Source: a virus
Reading direction: 5' to 3' (one strand)
IMG/VR virus record: IMGVR_UViG_3300033273_000279
Location: 1-41,667 of that record
Length of the DNA: 41,667 bases
The translations under genes were made by a program, and so were the position numbers. The notes beneath the pieces are model-generated. The model did not search any database and had not been told where the DNA came from. It saw only the letters and a program-made list of their open reading frames with translations. Below are positions 34,022 through 41,584 of the stretch, piece after piece (the stretch's first letter is position 1; each line of letters starts with the position of its first letter).

Positions 34022-36610
34022 TTATACTAAACTCTTGAGATGCAATGTACTAGCAAACGTAAGTGATCCATGATTTGCCATACCAGCGGTAGCAAGACCA
34101 GCAGCAAATCCTTCCATTCCAGATGATTGACGCGTAGTTCCCAGACTACCACTTTGAATTTGCGCTGCTAATGCCATTAGAGCAGCTGCTATTTGAGAAT
34201 TTCCTCCATTGGTTGACTTGAATTGTGCATTTTGCGTAACAGCAGAGACTGTTAGTGGATCATTGACAGCAGCATTACTCGTAGGAGAAACAGTAGTTGG
34301 TGAAGATGCAGATTCAAGTGAAGCAGTTCCTTGAATGCTAGCACCATCTAGTGCTTCACCTGATGGTTTGGCGGTGTCTCTAGATCCAGACATTCCATGT
34401 CCGACAAATGCAGTAAATCCAGAAATAGTACCACTTATACCAAATCCATCACCCCTATCTCTGACACCATGAACACCTAGTGGGAATTTGAGTCCTTTTC
34501 TGCCAGCAATATCAATACCACCAAAAGATCCACCACCTGCACGTGCAGCGTGAGCTTTTTGCTCACGTTCGATCATCTTCCTCAGTTCTTCATCAGAAGG
34601 TGGATTGTTGGGATCAACAGTCTCATTTGCATTAGTAAACGTAAACTGCTCCTTATTTCTAATTAGTCCTTTGGCAACAGCAAATGCTGCTTTTCTTGTT
34701 TCAACTTTTCCTTGTGGTTTACCCCATAGAGCAGTCTCTGGTCCTAAGTGGAAGTGATCTCCACGAGAATTGCCAGTGTTTCCTTGAATGAAACTTCTAG
34801 TGCGACTAGCACCTTCTCCACCACCCGTGTTAGGTTCGGGTTTTGGCATGAACTCTTTTAAAGATTTGTTCAGTACAGCTTCCTTTGCTTCCTTTGCTTT
34901 TTGATTAGCTTGATTAGCTCTAGCTTGAATGAACTGCTGCGATGCAGCACCAGTGAAAAGTTGAACAGACTTATAAGTCTTTTCTCTTGCCTTTATAGCT
35001 TCTTTATCTAGAGCTTCTTGTTCTTTTCCTTTCTCCGTACCAGTTCCTGCCCATCCAAGGAAGTCCCACCATGCTCTACCAGTACCACCACCAGTGCCGC
35101 CAGAGTTAGCAGCAGTGCCAATTTCTGCTACATCTTTCTTACGATCTAGTTGAGCATCAAGGTATCCATCACCCATTGCTTTGAAGATTTTCTTCGCATC
35201 TGGACCTTCAGTAGAGAATGTCATCTCTCTACCATGGTGCTTAACTGGATATCCTTCGATTGGACCATCAGTGATGCCACCACCTTTCATTTGTGGCATT
35301 GTAGCATCACGTGCCATCAATGCAGCGTCAAGTCCTACAGATGCGGCAGTTCCCAGACCAGGAATTAAACTTGCTCCACCAGAAGCGAGTTCCAGACCAG
35401 CACCAGTCAGATCCCCCGCCATTGCTCTTTGACCAGCAAACAAGGCACCAGCAAGGAGACCAATCGCTGGGATTTTCTTCAGTGCTGCTTTTCCAAGACC
35501 TTTTCCTAATCCTTTAGCAAGACCTTTACCACCAATAGCGAGAGCAGATCTTTGTCCTATTCTTCCAAGTCCTCTACTGAATACACCCCTACCTGTTTTT
35601 AATGCTCCTCCAATACCTCTTCCTGCTCCTCTAAGAAGACCTCCTCCACCGCCGAGAAGACTCATCAACCCACCACCAAGTCCACCAAAACCTTTAGGTT
35701 TAGCAAGTTTAGTTGGATCTAGTTGACCACTTTGATCATCAAAGTTTGTCTGTGAAGCTGCTAGGAGAGCTTGCTGACGATCAGCAAGTTTCTGCTGCTC
35801 ATCCTTCTGTCTCTCAAATAGTTGAACTTGATTTCTAATCTGCTTTTCTGCTAGAGCAGCATTAAGTTGACCTAATCTAGAAAATCCTTGTGAAGTGATA
35901 GCAGAAGAACTCTGAATCGCTTGTACAGTATCTTGTGAAGATTGAGTGATTCTAAGTTCTACAAATTTCAGTGCTTTTACAATATCACTGATTTCTGTTG
36001 CATTGACATCGATAGCACCCGACTGAAGTGCTCCCATCGATGATCCGCCACCCAGTCCAGGACCAGGCTCAGGAGGTAAAATTTCTGGATCAATAGCGCC
36101 TGCAGGAGCAAGCAAATTAGATGTTTTCTCTAATGCTCCACCAAGAGAAACAAATCCAGGTGATAATGCTGGAGTTTCATCTACAGAAACACCAACTTGC
36201 TCAATTGGTTCTGATTCTAGAGATGCAACTCTAGCTAATGCACCACCAGTTACAGGAGTAGTAGGAATTTGTTCAGAATAACTGTAATCAAATCCACCCC
36301 TAAAACGACCCTGTTGGGTTTTTGTAGGGTCTCTTCCGTCTGAGGGATCACTCTCAAATCTACCCCTAGTTCTAGCAATTCTGTCACCACCAAAGGTGGA
36401 TCCTAGTGCTCTTTTAAAAAAATAACCTTTACCAACACCAGCCTCCTCTAAACTGGTGTTGTTTTCTTCTGCTTTCTTAGACGCATATGCACGCTCTCTG
36501 CGTGCCATGTCAGATGCCTTGCCAATTCGCTTTGCAATGCCACTAACGATAGCACCCGTAAAGTTACGTTCTTTTCGTAGATCTGTTGGGTTTAGAAATC
36601 CATGTGCCAT
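34022..36610 (-). CDS. Putative tail tape-measure/hub protein with degenerate M23-like signature, 862 aa
   Basis: Position between gp26 and gp27-like matches the T4 gp28/gp29 region. A coiled-coil-like part (residues about 205-300, ending EKQIRNQVQLFERQKDEQQK) is followed by a long Gly-rich hydrophobic section (about 310-440, with GLAKGLGKGLGKAALKK), both typical of tape measures that cross the host membrane. Near residue 617 is GNTGNSRGDHFHLG, the C-terminal GxTGxSxGxHxH block of M23 peptidases. Later, near 698, comes GGIDIAGRKG and near 737 VGHG, which resemble the M23 N-terminal blocks, so the order is swapped, and the first zinc-binding His is Phe. The start overlaps the preceding frame's TAA (TAATG). 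Tail length control is likely; peptidase activity is doubtful. Confidence 0.6.
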   Translation of the reverse strand: MAHGFLNPTDLRKERNFTGAIVSGIAKRIGKASDMARRERAYASKKAEENNTSLEEAGVGKGYFFKRALGSTFGGDRIARTRGRFESDPSDGRDPTKTQQGRFRGGFDYSYSEQIPTTPVTGGALARVASLESEPIEQVGVSVDETPALSPGFVSLGGALEKTSNLLAPAGAIDPEILPPEPGPGLGGGSSMGALQSGAIDVNATEISDIVKALKFVELRITQSSQDTVQAIQSSSAITSQGFSRLGQLNAALAEKQIRNQVQLFERQKDEQQKLADRQQALLAASQTNFDDQSGQLDPTKLAKPKGFGGLGGGLMSLLGGGGGLLRGAGRGIGGALKTGRGVFSRGLGRIGQRSALAIGGKGLAKGLGKGLGKAALKKIPAIGLLAGALFAGQRAMAGDLTGAGLELASGGASLIPGLGTAASVGLDAALMARDATMPQMKGGGITDGPIEGYPVKHHGREMTFSTEGPDAKKIFKAMGDGYLDAQLDRKKDVAEIGTAANSGGTGGGTGRAWWDFLGWAGTGTEKGKEQEALDKEAIKAREKTYKSVQLFTGAASQQFIQARANQANQKAKEAKEAVLNKSLKEFMPKPEPNTGGGEGASRTRSFIQGNTGNSRGDHFHLGPETALWGKPQGKVETRKAAFAVAKGLIRNKEQFTFTNANETVDPNNPPSDEELRKMIEREQKAHAARAGGGSFGGIDIAGRKGLKFPLGVHGVRDRGDGFGISGTISGFTAFVGHGMSGSRDTAKPSGEALDGASIQGTASLESASSPTTVSPTSNAAVNDPLTVSAVTQNAQFKSTNGGNSQIAAALMALAAQIQSGSLGTTRQSSGMEGFAAGLATAGMANHGSLTFASTLHLKSLV

Positions 36611-36792
36611 TATTGTGACGCTTCTGCTTGTTGTTTTTGCTGTTCCAGATATTGCATAAGGAGACTAACATAAACTTGTCGCTCCCAAGGCATCATATTT
36701 TCAATCTCTGTCAAGCTATATTTATGGTACTACATCAAAGCAAAGTTAGTTCTGAAATACCCTTCCAAAGTATTATGGAAGAGTGCTATCCG
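36610..36792 (-). pseudogene. -1 frame extension of gp26, interrupted by an in-frame TAG
   Basis: In the -1 frame after the slippery site, translation reads RIALFHNTLEGYFRTNFALM, a TAG at 36732-36730, then YHKYSLTEIENMMPWERQVY and a further 19 residues to a TAA. That TAA overlaps the ATG of the 862-aa gene. The part after the TAG has the MMPWER-type motif that I recall at the C-terminus of gp26 relatives, so this is probably the missing end of gp26 (60 codons). The TAG replaces what may be CAG (Gln), one transition away. It may be a true nonsense change, a sequencing error, or a second control point. A short restart at the double ATG (36696-36691), with GAG upstream, could yield a 28-aa piece. 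Confidence 0.6.
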
Positions 36793-36798
36793 AAAAAA
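36760..36798 (-). promoter_or_regulatory. -1 programmed ribosomal frameshift signal at the end of gp26
   Basis: Slippery heptamer T TTT TTC (36798-36792), in the correct phase, two codons before the gp26 TAG. After an 8-nt spacer an 8-bp stem forms (CTCTTCCA at 36783-36776 with TGGAAGGG at 36767-36760, one G-T pair, 8-nt loop). Slip, spacer and stem are all of the usual kind for bacterial and phage -1 frameshifting. Confidence 0.75.
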
Positions 36799-37499
36799 CT
36801 GGTCAATCCCGAAATAACGACTTTATTTTCAACTCCAGTGTTTGGATTTGTTATCGTAATGACATGTTCGAGTCTAGGAGTCGTTTCAAAGAATTTTTGA
36901 ATTTTCTCAAATTGGTTATTTGTCAATCCTTCTAAAAACTCACAAAACTCTTTTTTGGTAGTTGTAGAACTGTCATATACATCCTCACCATCGTATAGTT
37001 GATCAATACAACCAGCAATTGCCTCAATAACCTCATTTGCACCCATTCTCTTCTCAAGAATGGAACTAGACACAAATTCTTTGAATGAAGGGTATTTCAT
37101 AATCAGACCCATAGTGTCAGACAACTCAATCTTGTTACTATGGTCTTCTGGTTTAGAAACCTCAACATCATTCAAATTAAGATTATAGCGAACTTGCGTT
37201 TCTCCGTCATCTTCGCAAGTAACGTTCAATTCGACTACTTCGCCAACAGAAGCAGATCTAATTTTTAGGAAAATGTACTCTAAATCGAAAATTGCCAAAT
37301 CTTCGACTTTAATGCGTGATTGAACGCATCCTTTGATGAGAGTCTTCATAGCACTCTCAATTTCTTTTTCATCTTCTCCTTCTAATGCCAAAAGAAGCAA
37401 TTTTTCTTCTCTGACTACAAATGGGCGATATTTGATTTTCTTGCCAGTAGAAGGAATTTCCAACTCATAGGTTGGAAGAGATACTTGTGGTAATGCCAT
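36786..37499 (-). CDS. 26: gp26-like baseplate hub assembly protein, 237 aa (0 frame)
   Basis: The protein matches the T4 gp26 hub assembly family in order: an N-terminal PTYELEIPSTGKKIKYRPFV with VREEKLLLLALEGED, a middle ASVGEVVELNVTCEDDGETQ (T4 gp26 has a Cys-containing strand here), DTMGLIMKYPSFKEF, then IDQLYDGEDVY and an end ITNPNTGVENKVVISGLTSF. T4 gp26 is 208 aa. The family acts in the hub, probably as chaperone for hub or tape-measure assembly. The TAG at 36786 is preceded by a frameshift signal, and the natural product may include a C-terminal extension. A late GCTAAATA promoter lies about 25 nt upstream of the ATG. Confidence 0.85.
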   Translation of the reverse strand: MALPQVSLPTYELEIPSTGKKIKYRPFVVREEKLLLLALEGEDEKEIESAMKTLIKGCVQSRIKVEDLAIFDLEYIFLKIRSASVGEVVELNVTCEDDGETQVRYNLNLNDVEVSKPEDHSNKIELSDTMGLIMKYPSFKEFVSSSILEKRMGANEVIEAIAGCIDQLYDGEDVYDSSTTTKKEFCEFLEGLTNNQFEKIQKFFETTPRLEHVITITNPNTGVENKVVISGLTSFFG

Positions 37500-37523
37500 T
37501 ATGTTCAGACCAGATCATATGTA

Positions 37524-37531
37524 TATTTAGC
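37524..37531 (-). promoter_or_regulatory. Late promoter GCTAAATA for gp26 and downstream hub genes
   Basis: The motif lies on the minus strand about 25 nt before the gp26 ATG, between it and the palindromic element at 37555. It would start a separate late transcript for gp26, tape measure, gp27-like, CP12-like, gp5 and spike. Confidence 0.6.
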
Positions 37532-37554
37532 TCGACTTTTAGAACCAAAAATTA

Positions 37555-37584
37555 GCGGGAAAAATTTTCCCACTTTTATGGAAT
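37555..37584. repeat. Palindromic intergenic element, copy 1
   Basis: Contains the palindrome GGGAAAAATTTTCCC (37557-37571) followed on the plus strand by ACTTTTATGGAAT. It is 26/30 identical to 41555-41584. On the minus strand the stem is followed by GCTAATTTTT, so it could terminate the transcript of the gp54-like gene before the gp26 promoter. Confidence 0.75.
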
Positions 37585-37597
37585 CGAAAAGTCAATT

Positions 37598-38458
37598 TCA
37601 AGATTGAGATTCACGCGCACGACGCTGTGCAAATTCTCTAGGACTCTCACCAGGGCGTCGCTCAAGTGTTTCTGCTGGTGGTGTTTTTGCTGCTGGAGCA
37701 GGTTTCGTTGGAGTTGGTTGAGGTAACATCCCACCAGGAACTCTTCTTGTCCTGACTTGACCGAATGGGGTCAAATATTGCTCTTCGATTATACCACCAC
37801 CAACGTCTGCTCTTCCAACAAGTGTACTTCCAGGAACAACAGCACCTTCCATATCTTTGACATTTCTTACACTTAGTTTTTCAACCGTGTGTCTCTGATA
37901 CTTGAATTGTGCAGTTACTCTGGTAACCTGTGCTTGTCCAAATTGCAGAGGAACAGAGTCAATTGCAAATGGCCATGCTTTATGAAGGATATACTTAATT
38001 GACTGCCTTTGTGTATCTCCCGTAGGACCTCTCTCAGTTTTTATGATTTCAATGTCACATGCGTATTGATGTCTATATTTGGGATATGTTCTTCTAGCTT
38101 CACTGCCTTGATTTTGCTCAAACCACATTGAATCATACCAATCAGTAAGAATCTTTAGTGCCGTCATGTCCGCGTCACACATGAATCCCAACTGAACATC
38201 CGTAAAAACTTTAGTATGTGGATAATCTACGATTCCAAGTCCAGTATGTAAACCCTTTATGTTGCCCGTATCAGTATTAATGTTTGGTAACTGCGCTTCC
38301 TCACAGAATAGTTCAATAGTATCAGTATAGTTCGTATATCCGCTTTTTATGACCTCTGGTGGATTAATAAGTCGCACAATAAAACTATTGGAGAACGCCA
38401 TTCCCCCATTTGCTCCAATTGCACCCATGATTTGATGTAGAGTCTTTCCTGAGGACAC
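37598..38458 (-). CDS. gp54-like tail tube initiator, 286 aa
   Basis: A tail-tube-fold protein. The core reads NSFIVRLINPPEVI, IVDYPHTKVFTDVQLGFMCD, ALKILTDWYDSMW and YPKYRHQYACDIEIIK, then WPFAIDSVPLQFGQAQVTRV with AQFKYQRH, the pattern of T4 gp19/gp54/gp48 proteins with a final beta strand pair. At 286 aa with a Pro-rich C-terminus (residues about 235-286) it is nearer gp54 (320 aa in T4) than gp19 (163 aa). It would polymerise on gp48 to start the tube. The start is GTG at 38458, giving MSSGKTLHQIMGAIG; no strong ribosome site is seen. A late promoter sits about 27 nt upstream. Confidence 0.65.
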   Translation of the reverse strand: MSSGKTLHQIMGAIGANGGMAFSNSFIVRLINPPEVIKSGYTNYTDTIELFCEEAQLPNINTDTGNIKGLHTGLGIVDYPHTKVFTDVQLGFMCDADMTALKILTDWYDSMWFEQNQGSEARRTYPKYRHQYACDIEIIKTERGPTGDTQRQSIKYILHKAWPFAIDSVPLQFGQAQVTRVTAQFKYQRHTVEKLSVRNVKDMEGAVVPGSTLVGRADVGGGIIEEQYLTPFGQVRTRRVPGGMLPQPTPTKPAPAAKTPPAETLERRPGESPREFAQRRARESQS

Positions 38459-38466
38459 GCTAAATA
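38459..38466 (+). promoter_or_regulatory. Late promoter GCTAAATA for gp4-gp48-gp53
   Basis: A plus-strand late motif that begins right after the GTG start of the divergent gp54-like gene and lies 24 nt before the gp4 ATG. It drives the plus-strand tail and head genes. Confidence 0.6.
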
Positions 38467-38484
38467 TATACGTTGGAACAACTA

Positions 38485-38492
38485 TATTTATG
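38485..38492 (-). promoter_or_regulatory. Late promoter CATAAATA for the gp54-like gene
   Basis: A minus-strand late motif that overlaps the ATG of gp4 (38490-38492). It would start the gp54-like transcript near 38477. The motif faces the plus-strand late promoter only 18 nt away. Confidence 0.6.
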
Positions 38493-38921
38493 GCGTACTC
38501 TGGGCATTATAAACCTATACATCCCGAGAAGTACCGTGGCAACCCGACAAATATTGTTTATAGGTCGCTATGGGAACGAAAGTTCATGGTGTTCTGTGAC
38601 AATAACCCCAGTATACTACAGTGGGGTAGTGAAGAGATTGTCATACCATACAGAGCACCTGATGGTAAATTGAGACGATACTATCCAGACTTCTACATTA
38701 AGGTTCGTGAAACATCTGGTAAGATCACCAAGTATATCATTGAAGTAAAACCCAAGAAACAAACACAACCACCGAATGACAAAAATAAACGAACTGCCGC
38801 ATACCGTAATGCTGCTCTAACTTACGCTAAGAACCAAACAAAGTGGTCCGCAGCGCGTGAGTATTGTGAAGACAGGCAGATGAACTTCTTAATACTTACC
38901 GAAGATCACTTAGGAGTATAA
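38490..38921 (+). CDS. 4: gp4-like head completion protein, 143 aa
   Basis: A T4 gp4 (gp50/4) family head completion protein, which joins the filled head to the tail and has a nuclease-like fold. Family marks are GNPTNIVYRSLWERKFMVFC near residues 18-37, YPDFYIKV (residues about 65-72, the PDF motif of TnsA-like nucleases), and YIIEVKPKKQT (the E.K motif). Length 143 aa against 150 in T4. The start MAYSGHYKPIHPEKYRG fits the family. First gene of the plus-strand late operon. Residues E29, D66, E84 and K86 (approximate) form a nuclease-like set; gp4 of T4 is not known to cut DNA. Confidence 0.85.
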   Translation: MAYSGHYKPIHPEKYRGNPTNIVYRSLWERKFMVFCDNNPSILQWGSEEIVIPYRAPDGKLRRYYPDFYIKVRETSGKITKYIIEVKPKKQTQPPNDKNKRTAAYRNAALTYAKNQTKWSAAREYCEDRQMNFLILTEDHLGV

Positions 38922-38923
38922 CA

Positions 38924-39613
38924 ATGGCAAGCGGATTTGCGTCCATCCAGCGCAACACAGTAAACAAGGACCCAGGATACAAAACACTCTTTGAAAGAGT
39001 AACAAACAAGACAGGCGGAGAGAAGAAATCTCTCAGTTGGTATAGAAATGCTGTCAAACAAGAAGCAATTAGTTACAAAAAGAACTTCAACAAATATATT
39101 TTAGACGAACGTAAAGATCGTGCTGGTGCTGCTAAAGAACAAGATGCAAATGAACTACGTAGGCACACTGTAGCAGGACATCTATATATGTTTGAATACA
39201 AGGCAAAGATGAAATGGTTGCCTTACTATGATAGATTCCCACTTGTCTATGTTATCAAAGCAGCAGGCAAGGATGAATTCTGGGGTGCAAACTTACACTA
39301 CATGTCTCCAAAGAAAAGAGTGATTGCTACCAAGAAATTATTGAATGGTAGAATCGACATTCCTAAGAGATGTTTTCATAAATACCTAACAGCACACGTA
39401 GACGGTTTATTTCTAGATCTTGCTGCTAGTGAATGGGATACTGCTATCTTGCTCCCAACCGAAGATTATGTAAGAGATCTAAATGGTATGGTCTTTCCTA
39501 TCGATAGAAAAATTGTATGGGAAGAGACTGATGAGAATTTCTACGACAAAATCACTGGATCGAGAATGATTAGAGGTTACGGAACAAAACAATCTAAGGA
39601 GATGGCTAAGTAA
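38924..39613 (+). CDS. Unassigned T4-like cyanophage protein between gp4 and gp48, 229 aa
   Basis: AGGAG 8 nt before the ATG fixes the start; the TAA overlaps the ATG of gp48. The protein is basic and soluble, with a helical first third (SWYRNAVKQEAISYKKNFNK, then Lys/Arg/Asp-rich) and a compact second part: GHLYMFEYKAKMKWLPYYDR, then FPLVYV and WGANLHYMSPKKRVI. The YYDRFPL...NLHY pattern recurs in T4-like marine phages. I cannot fix the function; a DNA end protector (gp2-like) or another head or tail completion protein is possible because in T4 gene 2 is next to gene 4. No catalytic motif is evident. Confidence 0.6.
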   Translation: MASGFASIQRNTVNKDPGYKTLFERVTNKTGGEKKSLSWYRNAVKQEAISYKKNFNKYILDERKDRAGAAKEQDANELRRHTVAGHLYMFEYKAKMKWLPYYDRFPLVYVIKAAGKDEFWGANLHYMSPKKRVIATKKLLNGRIDIPKRCFHKYLTAHVDGLFLDLAASEWDTAILLPTEDYVRDLNGMVFPIDRKIVWEETDENFYDKITGSRMIRGYGTKQSKEMAK

Positions 39614-40902
39614 TGGATGATCCAAATCGTTACAGTGGCAGTCCAACGGCACAACCCGTAGACCCTGCAGGAACTGGTTATACAGAAGTAACGTTTGATC
39701 CATTAACTGGAACGTTCTATGGCAATACACCTACCATTGGTGGATGGGGCAATACACCTACCATTGGTGGATGGGGTCCAATCACCAACCAAGGAGATCT
39801 CAACAAGCTCAGACAAAAGAATAAAGATGCTGTCAAGAAAATTTATGATGATCACGCTGTAGCTATTGAAACACGTGAAATAGAAGCAGAGAAAGCAGCA
39901 AAAGATGCTCGTGAAGCATCCAAAATAGATATCATGCAGAAACTGGGGAATATTTCTGCCCCACGAAAAGCACCAAATGTAACCACGTGCTATAGATATC
40001 CTATGCCTGATCCTGAAGCAGGAGAAGGAGGACTTGGTGCTAGTGACGATTATGTCTTGTTTGAGTTCTTTAATTATTCACCACCATTCAGCAAAGAAAA
40101 AAATGGTAGTAATATTACGGATACAGGGGATGTAAAATTTGAGGCACAATTTGCATACAACCAGACAGACTATACACCAGCTGGCAACCCTATTATCATG
40201 TATGTTCCAGAAGATATTTCTACTGGATACAGAGCAAACTGGGAGGGAAAGAACCTCAGCACTCTTGCGACCGATGGTCTGAGAGCAATGGCACAGAAAG
40301 GATTTGGTGATAAAGCAGCGGGTGCCGTTCAAACAGCAGCTAACTTTGCGAACAGACTAGGACCTCTCATTGGTGCCGCCACTTTACAAGAAGCAACCAC
40401 AAGATTAACTGGAGATACTCTATCATACAATGATATCTTTGGTGGTATTTCTGGTGCGATCATGAATCCAAACACAGAACTACTGTATGGTGGTCCTCAA
40501 CTGAGAAACTTCACACTGAATTTCAAGTTGTATGCAAGACATGCAGCGGAAGCAAACCAGATTACTGGAATCATACGTCAATTCAATGAAATGATGCTAC
40601 CAAGTATGGATCCAGGTGTTGTTATGGGATTCAACAAAAATGATAAGAACGAAGGAATCAGATTGGGATTCATTGGTGTTCCAAAACTAGTACAAGTTAC
40701 ATACATGCATGGTGGAAAAGAGAATGTACATCTACCAAGATTCAAGATGTGTGCTCTAACTAATATAGATACAAATTATACTCCAGATGGAGCATACTCA
40801 GTGAGATACGATGGAAGACCAGTTGCACATACACTGTCTCTTTCATTCCAAGAAACAAAAGTATGCTTCGCTGAAGATATCGCCTTAGGAAACGTCCGAT
40901 AA
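39613..40902 (+). CDS. 48: gp48-like baseplate tail tube cap protein, 429 aa
   Basis: The second half matches gp48 and its tube relatives: IMNPNTELLYGGPQLRNFTL with NFKLYARHAAEANQITGIIR and FNEMMLPSM, then IGVPKLVQVTYMHGG and HTLSLSFQETKV at the end. T4 gp48 has 364 aa. The protein caps the hub and starts the tail tube together with gp54. The first 60 residues carry a perfect 27-bp tandem duplication (NTPTIGGWG twice) not needed by the fold. Residues about 60-105 are charged helix (EIEAEKAAKDAREAS). TAATG overlaps link it to the genes on either side. Confidence 0.82.
   Translation: MDDPNRYSGSPTAQPVDPAGTGYTEVTFDPLTGTFYGNTPTIGGWGNTPTIGGWGPITNQGDLNKLRQKNKDAVKKIYDDHAVAIETREIEAEKAAKDAREASKIDIMQKLGNISAPRKAPNVTTCYRYPMPDPEAGEGGLGASDDYVLFEFFNYSPPFSKEKNGSNITDTGDVKFEAQFAYNQTDYTPAGNPIIMYVPEDISTGYRANWEGKNLSTLATDGLRAMAQKGFGDKAAGAVQTAANFANRLGPLIGAATLQEATTRLTGDTLSYNDIFGGISGAIMNPNTELLYGGPQLRNFTLNFKLYARHAAEANQITGIIRQFNEMMLPSMDPGVVMGFNKNDKNEGIRLGFIGVPKLVQVTYMHGGKENVHLPRFKMCALTNIDTNYTPDGAYSVRYDGRPVAHTLSLSFQETKVCFAEDIALGNVR
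39721..39774 (+). repeat. Perfect 27-bp tandem duplication in gp48
   Basis: Positions 39721-39747 and 39748-39774 are identical and in frame, coding for GNTPTIGGW twice. Perfect identity including third codon positions indicates a very recent duplication. Confidence 0.95.
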
Positions 40903-41534
40903 TGTACTTCTCTCTACTACCAGACATCAGTTACGACGAAAAACCAATTAGTTATCCTTTCTCATCATCTGATAGAAGGACTGCTAAGAACTTCTTTCGT
41001 AGATATAAAGTAAATGATGATGTGTTTTCTAACGTTGTCTTCTTTGAGAAGTATAGCGTGAAAGAAGGACTGAGACCTGATCAGATAGCAGACATTGTAT
41101 ACGGTGATCCATTCTATGACTGGGTAATTCTTCTAATCAACAACATGATCAACGGTTCTCATGACTGGCCGAAGACTAACTACGAAATCTATAAGATAGC
41201 AGAGGCAGAGTATGATGATCCATACTCAGAGATCCATCACTATGAGATCAGAGAAAAGATTGGACCTTATGCTGCTGGTCTACGTGTAGATGAGACATTT
41301 TACAATGGCACACACAAATTAAACATCAACGGTACTGTGGTACAAAAAAACGGTAACGAGATTTGTAGTCCCGTTACCGTTGCTGAGTGGTTACAATCCG
41401 AGAACGAAAAGAACCGAGAGATTTATCTACTGAAACCCCAGTACCTTAGATCATTTGTAGACGACTTCAAGAAACAGATGTACTATAAGAAGTCTAGCAC
41501 TTATATCAGTAAGAGACTGAAGGAAACTGGTTGA
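40902..41534 (+). CDS. 53: gp53-like baseplate wedge protein, 210 aa
   Basis: Family marks of T4 gp53 (196 aa) are clear: an N-terminal YFSLLPDISYDEKPISYPFS, a middle FEKYSVKEGLRPDQIADIVY with GDPFYDWVILLINNM and HDWP, the typical gp53 segment that describes a LysM-like part, and a C-terminal half with IYLLKPQYLRSFVDDFKKQM. gp53 clamps the six wedges around the hub in the last wedge step. The ATG overlaps the gp48 stop (TAATG). It is the last gene of this plus-strand operon and is followed by the palindromic element. Confidence 0.88.
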   Translation: MYFSLLPDISYDEKPISYPFSSSDRRTAKNFFRRYKVNDDVFSNVVFFEKYSVKEGLRPDQIADIVYGDPFYDWVILLINNMINGSHDWPKTNYEIYKIAEAEYDDPYSEIHHYEIREKIGPYAAGLRVDETFYNGTHKLNINGTVVQKNGNEICSPVTVAEWLQSENEKNREIYLLKPQYLRSFVDDFKKQMYYKKSSTYISKRLKETG

Positions 41535-41554
41535 TCTTTTTCAGCAAATTTTTT

Positions 41555-41584
41555 GCGGAAAAATTTTTTCCAGTTTTATGGAAT
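41555..41584. terminator. Palindromic intergenic element, copy 2 (bidirectional terminator candidate)
   Basis: GGAAAAATTTTTTCC (41557-41571) followed by AGTTTTATGGAAT, 20 nt after the gp53 stop and directly before the stop of a minus-strand frame. Lying between convergent genes with A/T-rich flanks on both sides, it may terminate both. It is 26/30 identical to copy 1. Confidence 0.6.
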
